From: Streptococcus mitis SK564
Lineage (GTDB): Bacteria; Bacillota; Bacilli; Lactobacillales; Streptococcaceae
Assembly: GCF_000148525.1 (NCBI RefSeq)
Contig: NZ_AEDU01000013.1
Span: 1 to 54,306 of the forward strand
Length of the DNA: 54,306 bases
Direction of reading: 5' to 3'
Each line of letters begins with the position of its first letter. Positions within the stretch are counted from its first letter, which is position 1. The translations under genes were made by a program, and so were the position numbers. A model generated the notes under the pieces. That model made no database searches and was not told the DNA's origin. It saw only the letters and a program-made list of their open reading frames with translations. Shown here piece by piece: positions 8,196 to 17,367 of this stretch.

Positions 8196-8240
8196 TACAC
8201 CCCAAAAGCTAGATTATTCTATCTAACTTTTTAGGGTGTA
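8196..8240. terminator. Long imperfect hairpin between pepO and the recombinase
   Basis: Arms TACACCC-CAAAAGCTAGAT and ATCTAACTTTTTAGGGTGTA enclose a 6-nt loop. It lies 48 nt past the pepO stop and before the recombinase start. It may terminate pepO. The arm sequence also resembles IS terminal repeats, so it could be a remnant of one. Confidence 0.5.
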
Positions 8241-8288
8241 CATAGATAGGGAAGGTATAATGATAGGAGTTTTACTTGCTTCTTTTCA

Positions 8289-10181
8289 TTACCAAATAAT
8301 CACGCGCTCTTCTGGTGAACGCCACATACCGTCTCCTTCTTTGACATCATAGGTTGTAAAGAAATCATCGAAGTTTGGTACTTGCACATTGACACGGAGT
8401 TTGGCTGGTGCGTGCACATCGACGCTAGCTAAAAGTTTCATAAATTCTGGTCGACCTTTCATGCGCCAGATGCGACCGAAGTTGTAGAAGAATTCTTCTG
8501 CTGAGAAGTCTGGTTCTCTCTTGGCTGCTTCAAGCGCTGCAGCGATTCCTCCCAAGTCAGCCACATTTTCTGACACAGTCAATTTACCGTTGATGGTTGC
8601 TCCATAAGAATCCTGTCCATCAAACTGGTCAATAACTTTTTGTGTTTTCTCCTTGAAGGCAGCATAGTCGCTCTCTGTCCACCAATCCTTGAGGCTACCA
8701 TTTTCATCAAAAGAAGCTCCGTTAGTATCAAAGGCGTGGGAAATTTCATGGGCAATAACCGCCCCGATACCCCCGTAGTTAGCAGAAGATGACTGATGCA
8801 AGTCATAGAAAGGAGCTTGTAAAATGGCCGCGGGGAAGACAATTAGGTTCTTCTGTGGATTGTAGTAGGCGTTGACCATATGAGCAGGCATGCCCCATTC
8901 TTTGTAGTCTACAGGTTGGTTCCACTTGCTCCAACTGTGCTTGATTTCCACACGCGCAAAGGATAGAGCATTGTCAAAAAGACTAGCATTTTCATCCACT
9001 ACCTTGTCCTTATAGCGTTCTGGCAATTCTTCTGGATAACCGATATAAGGCTTGATAACATTGAGTTTGACGATGGCCTTGTCACGAGTTTCAGGAGTCA
9101 GCCAGTCATTTTTAGCCAAGCGTTCCTTATAGACATCAATCATGGTTGCCACTTTTTTCTCTACATCCGCCTTAGCTTCTGGAGAGAATTTTTCATGGGC
9201 ATACCAAAGACCCAAGGCTTGTTTGAAAGGACCTTGTGCTAGCTGGTAGGCTGCCTTGACCTTGTCTTTGGCTTCTGGAACTCCTGAAAGCGCACGACTG
9301 TAGGCACCTGACAAGACACGGATTTCTTCCGTTAAATAGCTAGTTGAAAGATTCACAACACTTAAAATTAAGGTTGCCTTGAGGAGAGGCCATGCCTCTT
9401 CACTATAGAATTGATCTGCTGCTTGCCAGAAACGTTCCTCGTCTACAATAACCTTGTCTGGTACTTGTCCAAGAACAGCTTGGAAGAAGCCATCCAAAGG
9501 TAGGGCAGGCGCGAATTTTTTGAAATCTTCGTAAGCATATGGATGGTAAAGTTTAGCATACTCTGAACTTTCTTCATTAGAAAGCACCACTGCCGCAACT
9601 CGACGGTCCAATTCAAGTCTTTTTTCTAGCAAATCTTCAATTTCTTCATCAGAGAAATCATATTTCTTGAGGAGATTTGCGCTGCTTTCTTTCCAAAGAG
9701 ACAAGAGCTCTTCGCGCTGAGGATGGTCTTCTGCATAGTAGGTCGTATCTGGCAGGATTGTGCTTGGAGCACTAGCCCATAAAACGTTGATTCTGGCATC
9801 CATAAAGTCTGGCGATACACCAAAAGGTAGGAAGTTAGGTTTTCCAGCAAGTTCAAACTCTGCTAGTCTAGCTGTAAAATCTGCAAAAGTCTCCAATTCT
9901 TGGAATTCTTTAAGGAGTGGTAAGACAGGTTTGATACCGTCAGCTTCTCTCTTGTCAAAATCACGAACTAGGCGGTGGTATTTGACAAAGTTTTCTAAGA
10001 TAGCATCCTCAGGCACTTCTTCTCCTGCCAACCACTTGTCTGTTGTCGCCAACATCAAGTCTTCAATTTCCTGGTCTAAATCGACAAAACCTCCCGTTTG
10101 AGACTTATCTGCTGGGATTTCAGCTGTCTTCTGCCATTCTCCATTGATTGCATCATAAAAATCATCTTGATAACGTGTCAT
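8289..10181 (-). CDS. pepO: M13-family endopeptidase PepO
   Basis: A zinc oligopeptidase of 630 aa, the family length for streptococcal PepO. The zinc motif HEISH is at residues 478-482 and the third ligand/catalytic segment ENVAD at 538-542. NAYYNP precedes these, as in M13 enzymes. I chose the ATG giving MTRYQDDFYDAINGEW because family members begin there; an in-frame extension of 20 codons upstream (from 10241) lacks conservation. There is no signal peptide, so the enzyme is cytoplasmic by sequence, although pneumococcal PepO is reported at the surface. It is divergent from psaBCA across a 177-bp intergenic region. Confidence 0.95.
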   Translation of the reverse strand: MTRYQDDFYDAINGEWQKTAEIPADKSQTGGFVDLDQEIEDLMLATTDKWLAGEEVPEDAILENFVKYHRLVRDFDKREADGIKPVLPLLKEFQELETFADFTARLAEFELAGKPNFLPFGVSPDFMDARINVLWASAPSTILPDTTYYAEDHPQREELLSLWKESSANLLKKYDFSDEEIEDLLEKRLELDRRVAAVVLSNEESSEYAKLYHPYAYEDFKKFAPALPLDGFFQAVLGQVPDKVIVDEERFWQAADQFYSEEAWPLLKATLILSVVNLSTSYLTEEIRVLSGAYSRALSGVPEAKDKVKAAYQLAQGPFKQALGLWYAHEKFSPEAKADVEKKVATMIDVYKERLAKNDWLTPETRDKAIVKLNVIKPYIGYPEELPERYKDKVVDENASLFDNALSFARVEIKHSWSKWNQPVDYKEWGMPAHMVNAYYNPQKNLIVFPAAILQAPFYDLHQSSSANYGGIGAVIAHEISHAFDTNGASFDENGSLKDWWTESDYAAFKEKTQKVIDQFDGQDSYGATINGKLTVSENVADLGGIAAALEAAKREPDFSAEEFFYNFGRIWRMKGRPEFMKLLASVDVHAPAKLRVNVQVPNFDDFFTTYDVKEGDGMWRSPEERVIIW

Positions 10182-10296
10182 CTTGTTCTCGCTTTCATTT
10201 GTACTTGTTTTTAGCTTAACAAAAATTAACTGGGAATGCAATTAAAAATGAACTTTCTCTTTCCATCATTTTTCAGTTATTATTTTAATTTTTTTA

Positions 10297-10319
10297 AAAA
10301 TTAACTTGACTTAATTTTT
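10297..10319 (+). promoter_or_regulatory. PsaR (MntR-type) operator over the psaBCA promoter
   Basis: An AAATTAACTTGACTTAATTT-like dyad, the pattern known for pneumococcal PsaR-regulated promoters, overlaps the -35 TTGACT (10306-10311). The -10 TATATT is at 10329-10334 after a 17-bp spacer. Manganese-loaded PsaR would block transcription of the transporter. Confidence 0.75.
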
Positions 10320-10358
10320 TTTTTAAGGTATATTAAGAGGCAGGAGGAATACAAGTTT

Positions 10359-11081
10359 ATGATACGTATCGAAAACCTCAGTGTCTCCTACAAAGAGACG
10401 TTGGCACTTAAGGATATTTCACTAGTGCTCCACGGACCAACAATTACCGGTATTATTGGTCCAAACGGTGCTGGGAAATCAACATTATTAAAAGGGATGC
10501 TGGGAATTATCCCACATCAAGGTCAGGCATTTCTCGATGACAAGGAAGTTAAAAAATCCTTACATCGAATCGCCTATGTCGAACAAAAAATCAATATCGA
10601 CTACAACTTTCCCATCAAGGTCAAGGAATGTGTCTCGCTAGGACTCTTTCCCTCTATCCCTCTCTTTCGAAGTTTAAAGGCTAAACATTGGAAGAAAGTG
10701 CAAGAAGCCCTTGAAATCGTCGGTCTAGCTGACTATGCTGAACGGCAAATCAGTCAACTGTCTGGAGGTCAATTCCAGCGGGTCTTGATTGCCAGATGTT
10801 TGGTACAGGAAGCCGACTATATCCTCTTGGATGAACCCTTTGTTGGGATTGACTCTGTCAGTGAGGAAATCATCATGAATACGCTGAGAGATCTGAAAAA
10901 AGCTGGGAAGACGGTTCTCATCGTCCACCACGACCTCAGCAAGGTTCCCCACTACTTCGATCAAGTCTTGCTTGTCAATCGAGAAGTGATTGCCTTTGGT
11001 CCAACCAAAGAAACCTTTACCGAAGCCAATCTAAAAGAAGCTTACGGTAATCGACTATTTTTCAATGGAGGTGACCTATGA
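10359..11081 (+). CDS. psaB: Manganese ABC transporter ATP-binding protein
   Basis: A 240-aa ATPase of the Psa Mn(II) importer. Walker [10 protein letters not shown] near residue 35, signature LSGGQFQR near 134, and Walker [12 protein letters not shown] are all present, with the H-loop in VHHDL. It is the first gene of psaBCA. Its stop overlaps the psaC start by 4 bp (ATGA), so the two are translationally coupled. Expression is predicted to be manganese-repressed via the upstream PsaR site. Confidence 0.97.
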   Translation: MIRIENLSVSYKETLALKDISLVLHGPTITGIIGPNGAGKSTLLKGMLGIIPHQGQAFLDDKEVKKSLHRIAYVEQKINIDYNFPIKVKECVSLGLFPSIPLFRSLKAKHWKKVQEALEIVGLADYAERQISQLSGGQFQRVLIARCLVQEADYILLDEPFVGIDSVSEEIIMNTLRDLKKAGKTVLIVHHDLSKVPHYFDQVLLVNREVIAFGPTKETFTEANLKEAYGNRLFFNGGDL

Positions 11082-11926
11082 TTGCAGAATTTATCGATGG
11101 ATTACAAAAATTCCATTTCTTACAAAATGCCTTGATAACAGCCATTGTCATCGGGGTCGTAGCTGGAGCTGTGGGATGTTTCATCATCCTACGCGGGATG
11201 TCACTCATGGGAGATGCCATTTCACATGCTGTCTTGCCAGGTGTAGCCCTCTCCTTTATCTTGGGCCTTGACTTCTTCATCGGAGCCATTGTCTTTGGAC
11301 TACTAGCTGCTATCATCATTACCTACATCAAGGGGAACTCGATTATCAAAAGCGATACCGCCATCGGCATTACCTTTTCTTCTTTCTTAGCCCTCGGTAT
11401 CATCTTGATTAGTGTCGCTAAAAGTTCAACTGACCTTTTCCATATCCTTTTTGGTAATATCCTGGCCGTCCAAGATACGGATATGTTTATTACTATGGGT
11501 GTGGGGGCAGCCATTCTCTTGTTAATCTGGATTTTCTTCAAGCAACTCTTGATAACATCCTTTGATGAACTCTTGGCTAAAGCCATGGGAATGCCTGTCA
11601 ATTTCTATCACTACCTTCTCATGGTACTCCTGACTCTCGTGTCTGTGACAGCCATGCAAAGTGTCGGAACTATCCTGATTGTAGCCATGCTGATTACCCC
11701 AGCTGCAACTGCTTATCTCTATGCTAATAGTCTGAAAAGCATGATTTTCCTTTCCTCAACCTTTGGAGCGACAGCTTCAGTTTTGGGGCTCTTTATCGGC
11801 TATAGCTTTAACGTTGCGGCAGGTTCTAGTATCGTGCTTACAGCCGCTAGTTTCTTTCTCATTAGCTTCTTTATCGCTCCAAAACAACGATATTTGAAAC
11901 TGAAAAATAAACATTTGTTAAAATAA
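11078..11926 (+). CDS. psaC: Manganese ABC transporter permease
   Basis: A 282-aa ABC-3 family membrane protein with about eight hydrophobic segments spread through its length. The conserved [15 protein letters not shown] segment near residue 46 contacts the ATPase. It overlaps psaB by 4 bp and is followed after 31 nt by psaA, forming the complete importer. It brings Mn(II) from PsaA through the membrane. Confidence 0.97.
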   Translation: MIAEFIDGLQKFHFLQNALITAIVIGVVAGAVGCFIILRGMSLMGDAISHAVLPGVALSFILGLDFFIGAIVFGLLAAIIITYIKGNSIIKSDTAIGITFSSFLALGIILISVAKSSTDLFHILFGNILAVQDTDMFITMGVGAAILLLIWIFFKQLLITSFDELLAKAMGMPVNFYHYLLMVLLTLVSVTAMQSVGTILIVAMLITPAATAYLYANSLKSMIFLSSTFGATASVLGLFIGYSFNVAAGSSIVLTAASFFLISFFIAPKQRYLKLKNKHLLK

Positions 11927-11957
11927 GGGGCAAAACCCCACTAAATTGGAGGATCTA

Positions 11958-12887
11958 ATGAAAAAATTAGGTACATTACTCGTTCTCTTTCTTTCCGTCA
12001 TTGCTCTTGTAGCATGTACTAGTGGAAAAAAAGATGCAGCTTCTGGTCAAAAACTAAAAGTTGTTGCTACAAACTCAATCATCGCTGATATTACTAAAAA
12101 TATTGCTGGTGACAAGATTGATCTTCACAGTATCGTTCCTGTTGGCCAAGACCCACACGAATACGAACCACTCCCTGAAGACGTTAAGAAAACTTCTCAA
12201 GCTGATTTGATTTTCTACAACGGTATCAATCTTGAAACAGGTGGCAATGCTTGGTTTACAAAATTGGTAGAAAATGCCAAGAAAACTGAAAACAAAGACT
12301 ACTTTGCAGTCAGCGAAGGTGTTGATGTTATCTACCTTGAAGGCCAAAACGAAAAAGGCAAAGAAGACCCACACGCTTGGCTCAACCTTGAAAACGGGAT
12401 GATTTTTGCTAAAAATATCGCAAAACAATTGAGCGCTAAAGACCCTAGCAACAAGGAATTCTACGAAAAAAATCTCAAAGAATATACTGAAAAACTAGAC
12501 AAGCTTGACAAGGAAGCTAAAGAGAAATTTAACAACATCCCTGCTGAGAAAAAACTCATCGTAACTAGCGAAGGATGCTTCAAATACTTCTCTAAAGCCT
12601 ACGGTGTCCCAAGTGCCTACATCTGGGAAATCAACACTGAAGAAGAAGGAACACCTGACCAAATCAAGACCTTGGTTGAAAAACTTCGTCAAACAAAAAC
12701 TCCTTCACTCTTTGTAGAATCTAGTGTGGATGACCGTCCAATGAAGACTGTTTCACAAGACACAAACATCCCAATCTACGCACAAATCTTTACTGACTCT
12801 ATCGCAGAACAAGGTAAAGAAGGTGACAGCTACTACAACATGATGAAATACAACCTTGACAAGATTGCTGAAGGATTGGCAAAATAA
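11958..12887 (+). CDS. psaA: Manganese-binding lipoprotein PsaA
   Basis: The 309-aa cluster A-I solute-binding lipoprotein. The signal peptide ends in the lipobox LVAC (Cys about residue 20). Known metal-ligand context is visible: DPHEYEP, EDPHAWL, the glutamate in [10 protein letters not shown], and ADDRP-like VDDRP plus FTDSIA. I took the ATG of [11 protein letters not shown] because GGAGG lies 5 nt before it; an in-frame TTG 12 nt upstream is part of that ribosome site. It is the last gene of psaBCA. A BOX element begins within its stop codon. Confidence 0.98.
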   Translation: MKKLGTLLVLFLSVIALVACTSGKKDAASGQKLKVVATNSIIADITKNIAGDKIDLHSIVPVGQDPHEYEPLPEDVKKTSQADLIFYNGINLETGGNAWFTKLVENAKKTENKDYFAVSEGVDVIYLEGQNEKGKEDPHAWLNLENGMIFAKNIAKQLSAKDPSNKEFYEKNLKEYTEKLDKLDKEAKEKFNNIPAEKKLIVTSEGCFKYFSKAYGVPSAYIWEINTEEEGTPDQIKTLVEKLRQTKTPSLFVESSVDDRPMKTVSQDTNIPIYAQIFTDSIAEQGKEGDSYYNMMKYNLDKIAEGLAK

Positions 12888-13001
12888 TACTCTTCGAAAA
12901 TCTCTTCAAACCACGTCAGCTTCCATCTGCAACCTCAAAACAGTGTTTTGAGCAACCTGTGGCTAGCTTCCTAGTTTGCTCTTTGATTTTCATTGAGTAT
13001 A
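12887..13001 (-). repeat. BOX element (inverted orientation)
   Basis: Begins ATACTCTTCGAAAATCTCTT and ends TCTTTGATTTTCATTGAGTAT, the reverse complement of the boxC-boxA order, with a boxB-like CAAAACAGTGTTTTGAG hairpin. Its first base coincides with the last base of the psaA stop codon, so it forms the psaA 3' end and the psaA-tpx spacer. Confidence 0.9.
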
Positions 13002-13124
13002 AGCCTCTGAAAAACGTCATTCTCACATGAGCTGGCGTTTTTTCTATGCCCATATTTCCGGTCAAATCATTGGAAAATTCCGACTGTTTCAGCTAAAATG
13101 GAAGAAAAAAGATTGGAGTATCCT

Positions 13125-13616
13125 ATGGTAACTTTTCTCGGAAATCCTGTGAGCTTTACAGGTAAACAACTACAAGTCGGCGACAAGGCACTTGATTTTT
13201 CACTCACTACAACAGACCTTTCTAAAAAATCTCTGGCTGATTTTGATGGCAAGAAAAAAATCTTGAGTGTCGTGCCTTCTATCGATACAGGCATCTGCTC
13301 AACTCAAACGCGTCGTTTTAATGAAGAACTGGCTGGACTGGATAATACGGTTGTATTGACTGTTTCTATGGACCTACCATTTGCCCAAAAACGTTGGTGT
13401 GGTGCTGAGGGAATTGAAAATGCCATCATGCTCTCAGACTATTTCGACCATTCCTTTGGACGTAATTACGCTCTCTTAATCAATGAGTGGCACCTATTGG
13501 CACGCGCAGTCTTTGTCCTCGATACCGACAATACTATTCGCTACGTTGAATACGTGGACAATATCAACTCTGAACCAAACTTCGAAGCCGCAATTGCAGC
13601 CGCTAAAGCCCTATAG
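13125..13616 (+). CDS. tpx: Thiol peroxidase
   Basis: An atypical 2-Cys peroxiredoxin (163 aa) that reduces peroxides at the expense of thioredoxin. Peroxidatic Cys58 sits in [12 protein letters not shown] and resolving Cys92 in KRWCGAEG, matching the family. The start chosen gives [15 protein letters not shown], the conserved N-terminus, behind TTGGAGT. It lies downstream of psaBCA on the same strand but separated by a BOX element, so part of its expression may come from psa read-through. Confidence 0.97.
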   Translation: MVTFLGNPVSFTGKQLQVGDKALDFSLTTTDLSKKSLADFDGKKKILSVVPSIDTGICSTQTRRFNEELAGLDNTVVLTVSMDLPFAQKRWCGAEGIENAIMLSDYFDHSFGRNYALLINEWHLLARAVFVLDTDNTIRYVEYVDNINSEPNFEAAIAAAKAL

Positions 13617-13673
13617 AAAAAATCCTCTGTCACAAAGAGTTCCCTGCTCTTTGAAACGGAGGATTTTTGTTTA
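13617..13673 (+). terminator. Intrinsic terminator of tpx
   Basis: AAAAATCCTC pairs with GAGGATTTTT around an inner AAAGAG/CTCTTT stem and ends in a T-run. Confidence 0.85.
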
Positions 13674-13712
13674 CGAGTAAATATAAGTTCAATCAGATAA
13701 AAACAACTGCCT

Positions 13713-13828
13713 TATACTCAATGAAAATCAAAGAGCAAACTAGGAAACTAGCCGTAGGCTGCTCAAGACACTGTTTTGAGGTTGTAGACATAGCTGACGT
13801 GATTTGAAGAGATTTTTATTGAGTATTA
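13713..13828 (+). repeat. BOX element
   Basis: Starts ATACTCAATGAAAATCAAAG, holds a boxB-like CAAGACACTGTTTTGAGG hairpin, and ends TTTTTATTGAGTATTA. It touches the stop codon of the convergent FtsX-type permease gene. Confidence 0.88.
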
Positions 13829-16534
13829 CTCTACAGATTTCAAGGCTTCAAGCATATCAACCTTTCTCAGATGGCGATTAACAAGGAAACCAAGCAAGGT
13901 TAAAATGGTGCTTACTGCTACCACTGGGATTACATAGACTTCCCAACCTACCTGCGGATAAAAGAGAATAGTCGCTGGCGAAATCATTTGAATCAAAAAC
14001 TGGTGTAAATAGAAACCAGCTACCAGACCAAGTACGATTCCCACAAGGGACAGCACAATCGTCTCACGGTAAATGTAGAGAGTGACTTCATTATTATGAA
14101 AACCGAGAACCTTGATAGTGGAGAGTTCACGGATTCTCTCAGCCACGTTGATATTGGTCAGATTGTAAAGGATAACAATAGCCAACAGAACCGATACGAT
14201 GACCAAGATGGTCATAGTCTGATTAAGTGAGCTAGCGACGGAGTCAAAGAGTCGAATGGCTGAAGCATTCTGGACAACGCTGGACACCGCAGCTTGATTC
14301 ATAAGTAAGCCGGCCTGTCTTTCGATACTAGTAGCACTGGTATCCCTTAACGAGACCAAATAAGTGTTGGCTTGGGGTAACTGTCCGTAAATTTGCTCAT
14401 AGCTAGCCTGACTCATATAAATAAAGTGCCCAACGTAATTCTCAGCAATGGCAGCGATCTTTAGTTCCTTACCTTCAATTTCTAGAGTCTGCCCAACCTT
14501 GACACCTGCCAGCTGGGCGAGTTTAGCTGTAATAACGACGCCATCTTTTAATGTCAGCTCCTGCTGATGATGTTGCAAATGGATAAAGGGAGTCAAATCT
14601 TCCTTATCTGTCATCATAAGAGTAATAGTTTGAAGACCAGCCTTGCCTTTGAAATCCTTGTCTAGCATCTTAGAATAAATTTTCTGATAAGCTTGGATAT
14701 CCTGCCCTTTCAACACTCCTTCTAGCTCTGCTTTATCCTGATTGGTCGCACTAGGATTTTCAGAGACAATCATCTGATACTGTTGGATTTGTTGAAACTG
14801 TCTAGATGGAACTCCTGCTACAGAGGATTGGATTCCCAAACCTGCAAAGAGCAGAGCTACAGAACCTGCCACACCAAAGATCGTCATCAACATTCTCTGC
14901 TTATAACGGAAGATATTGCGGGCTGTTACCTTATGAGTAAAACTGAGACGGTGCCAGATAAAACCGATGCGCTCCAGTAAGATTTTAGCCCCTTTAACAG
15001 GAGGTTTAGGCAGTAAAAGCTGGGCTGCTTCATCATGAAGTTCCCTCCTAGCCACCAGATAGGCTGGTAACACACTCGCCAACCAACTCAAGATAAGAGC
15101 CAGTAAGCTATAGGTCCAATAGAACTGAATCTGGGTTTCTCCCACCACCATGCCTTTTGTAATGACACTTGAAATCACACTGGCTAGTAAATAATGGCCA
15201 AGTATACTACCTAGAGCTGTTCCGACAGTCCCAGCTACTAGACCGTAGAGGAGAAATTTAGCGATAATATCCTTACTACGATAGCCCAAGGCCTTAAAAA
15301 TCCCAGCATGTGTTCGCTCTTCATCCACAAAGCGAGTCATGGTCGTAAAGGTCACCATAGCTGCTACGGCATAAAGCACTACAGGAAAGATATTGCCCAC
15401 TGCCCGAATACTGGCTGAAGCATTACTGTACATGAGGTAGCCTTGACCGCCAGGCATGGTCTGACGATTATAGACCTGATACCTTGGTTCCGCCAAATCA
15501 TACAAGGCTTGCTGATGTTTTTCTAATTTTTCCTTTTCTTGGGCTAGATTTTGTTCAGCCTGCTTTAGTCTATCCTCTTCTTTGCCCAATTCCTGCTTGG
15601 CTTGGGTAAGTTGAGCACTGGCCTGCTCTCTCTGAGCTTGAGGAAGCAAGGCTAGTTGACTTTCCTGAGCCTGTAAACGAGCTTGAGCAGCTGCTAAACG
15701 ACGCTTGCCTTCCTGCAAATTTGCCTGAGCCTTATCAAGGGTCTCTTGGCCTTTGTCTAAAGACTCTTGGCCTTCTTTTTTCAAGAGTTGCAGACGTGCC
15801 TTGCCATTATCTGACAAAGCTTGTTCAAGGTTTTCCTGATGTTGCTTGGATTTTTCTTCATAAGCTACTGAAAAAGCATTTAAGCCTGCTAAATCTTGAT
15901 ATTTCAAACGAGCTATATTGTAAACTTTCTGATCAAACTGACTAGGTAAAATCACCCCATAGGCTGTTAGAGTCCCACTTCCACTTCCTGCGTAGCCCAT
16001 ATCTCGCTGGGAGAGGATTTCAGCTGAATCTACAAAACCAGTAATGGTATAAGTATGGTCTTTTAAAGAGGAATGACCCTCTTCTTTTTCTTTAAAACTA
16101 ATCTCCTGTCCCACGCTATATTGACTCTGCAGATGACTTGCCAAAGCGATTTCCTGGTCGGACTGAGGAAGTCGTCCCTCTCTTAGCTGAAAGGTTGAAA
16201 TTCGCTCTGGTTTGGAGTACAGCCGAATGGCATCCTGCCCATTATCCATAGCCACATCTATCAAATAGCCAAACTCGACCTCTGCGCCCTCTATCTGTTC
16301 TAGTTCTTCTTGATCTGTTTGATCCAAACCATAATTAGACATAACTGCCAAATCCAAGGTTTGAGCAGTTGTTAAATAAGCATTAGCTGTCGCCTCCATG
16401 TTGGGACTGGTTACTTTGAGGCCTACTAAGGCTAGAGATCCTAACATCATCAAGGTTAAGATAGATAAAAAACGCCCCTTGGAGCCTGTGAAGGACTGAA
16501 TTAAGTCCTTCCAATAGGTTTTTCGCTTGATCAT
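13826..16534 (-). CDS. FtsX/MacB-type ABC transporter permease with extracytoplasmic coiled coil
   Basis: A 902-aa membrane protein with two FtsX-like units. One transmembrane helix near residues 20-42 is followed by a large outside domain that includes a heptad-rich coiled coil at about 240-345 (Ala/Gln/Glu/Lys-rich, many LxxAxxxL steps). Then come three helices (about 380-500), a linker, and a second unit with one helix near 555 and three C-terminal helices (about 765-895). Such permeases move lipids, peptides or antibiotics outward or transmit force to cell-wall enzymes; the substrate is unknown. It directly follows its ATPase, with 1 nt between the stop of the ATPase and its start. Confidence 0.88.
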   Translation of the reverse strand: MIKRKTYWKDLIQSFTGSKGRFLSILTLMMLGSLALVGLKVTSPNMEATANAYLTTAQTLDLAVMSNYGLDQTDQEELEQIEGAEVEFGYLIDVAMDNGQDAIRLYSKPERISTFQLREGRLPQSDQEIALASHLQSQYSVGQEISFKEKEEGHSSLKDHTYTITGFVDSAEILSQRDMGYAGSGSGTLTAYGVILPSQFDQKVYNIARLKYQDLAGLNAFSVAYEEKSKQHQENLEQALSDNGKARLQLLKKEGQESLDKGQETLDKAQANLQEGKRRLAAAQARLQAQESQLALLPQAQREQASAQLTQAKQELGKEEDRLKQAEQNLAQEKEKLEKHQQALYDLAEPRYQVYNRQTMPGGQGYLMYSNASASIRAVGNIFPVVLYAVAAMVTFTTMTRFVDEERTHAGIFKALGYRSKDIIAKFLLYGLVAGTVGTALGSILGHYLLASVISSVITKGMVVGETQIQFYWTYSLLALILSWLASVLPAYLVARRELHDEAAQLLLPKPPVKGAKILLERIGFIWHRLSFTHKVTARNIFRYKQRMLMTIFGVAGSVALLFAGLGIQSSVAGVPSRQFQQIQQYQMIVSENPSATNQDKAELEGVLKGQDIQAYQKIYSKMLDKDFKGKAGLQTITLMMTDKEDLTPFIHLQHHQQELTLKDGVVITAKLAQLAGVKVGQTLEIEGKELKIAAIAENYVGHFIYMSQASYEQIYGQLPQANTYLVSLRDTSATSIERQAGLLMNQAAVSSVVQNASAIRLFDSVASSLNQTMTILVIVSVLLAIVILYNLTNINVAERIRELSTIKVLGFHNNEVTLYIYRETIVLSLVGIVLGLVAGFYLHQFLIQMISPATILFYPQVGWEVYVIPVVAVSTILTLLGFLVNRHLRKVDMLEALKSVE

Positions 16535-16535
16535 G

Positions 16536-17237
16536 CTAGTACTCCAAACTGTCGATATCCTGAGGATGCTGGTTGATCACCACATCCTTGACACTGGCAT
16601 CGTGCATATGAATCACGCGATCAGCAATGGGCGCCAAAGCTCCATTGTGAGTCACGATAATCACCGTCGCTCCCTTTTGACGAGACATATCTTGGAGGAT
16701 CTTCAAGACTTGCTTACCTGTCTGATAATCCAAGGCTCCAGTCGGTTCGTCACAAAGGAGAATTTTAGGATTTTTAGCTACCGCGCGTGCAATGGAGACT
16801 CGCTGTTGCTCCCCTCCAGAAAGCTGGGCTGGAAAGTTATTGAGGCGATGAGACAGACCTACATCTGTCAAGACCTGCTCAGGATTCAAGGCATCTGTCA
16901 CGATTTCTGAAGCCAACTCCACATTTTCCTTAGCGGTTAGATTGGAAACTAGATTATAAAACTGAAAAACAAAGCCTACATCATTGCGACGGTAATTGGT
17001 CCTCTGGTGGGAACTATAGTCTGCAATATTGGCACCATCAATCCAGATTTCCCCTTCATCATTGGTATCCATTCCCCCAAGAAGGTTAAGAACTGTTGAC
17101 TTGCCTGCACCAGACGCACCTAGAATAATAACCAATTCACCCTTTTCAATCTCAAAATTCACATCACGATTGGCCACAATCTCCGTGTCCCCAACCTGAT
17201 AACGCTTGTAACAGTGTTTCATCTCAATATAAGCCAT
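16536..17237 (-). CDS. ABC transporter ATP-binding protein (MacB/LolD type)
   Basis: A 233-aa ATPase with Walker [10 protein letters not shown], signature LSGGEQQR, Walker [13 protein letters not shown] and H-loop THN. The DEPTGALD form is typical of the MacB/LolD/FtsE group that partners FtsX-type permeases. I chose the ATG giving [12 protein letters not shown], 9 nt after GAGAGG. A GTG three codons upstream overlaps the ribosome site. It forms an operon with the permease that follows. Confidence 0.92.
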   Translation of the reverse strand: MAYIEMKHCYKRYQVGDTEIVANRDVNFEIEKGELVIILGASGAGKSTVLNLLGGMDTNDEGEIWIDGANIADYSSHQRTNYRRNDVGFVFQFYNLVSNLTAKENVELASEIVTDALNPEQVLTDVGLSHRLNNFPAQLSGGEQQRVSIARAVAKNPKILLCDEPTGALDYQTGKQVLKILQDMSRQKGATVIIVTHNGALAPIADRVIHMHDASVKDVVINQHPQDIDSLEY

Positions 17238-17276
17238 TAGACTCACCCTCTCTTAAACAAATTACTTCATATTACC

Positions 17277-17310
17277 ATTATAACGCTTTTTCAACTAGTT
17301 GGAAACTGCT
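17277..17310 (-). promoter_or_regulatory. Promoter of the ABC exporter with an embedded dyad
   Basis: -10 TATAAT (17277-17282) and -35 TTTCCA (17300-17305) with a 17-bp spacer. The spacer and -35 hold the palindrome TTC-C-AACTAGTT-GAA at 17290-17304, a plausible repressor operator. No regulator gene is adjacent. Confidence 0.5.
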
Positions 17311-17330
17311 TACATTCTCAAATCCTTATT

Positions 17331-17358
17331 AAAAGGCAGTCTCAAACCACTGCCTTCT
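17331..17358 (-). terminator. Intrinsic terminator of the GH95-type gene
   Basis: AAGGCAGT pairs with ACTGCCTT around an 8-nt loop and is followed by TTTAAT on the minus strand, just past the stop codon. Confidence 0.75.
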
Positions 17359-17367
17359 AACATCTTC

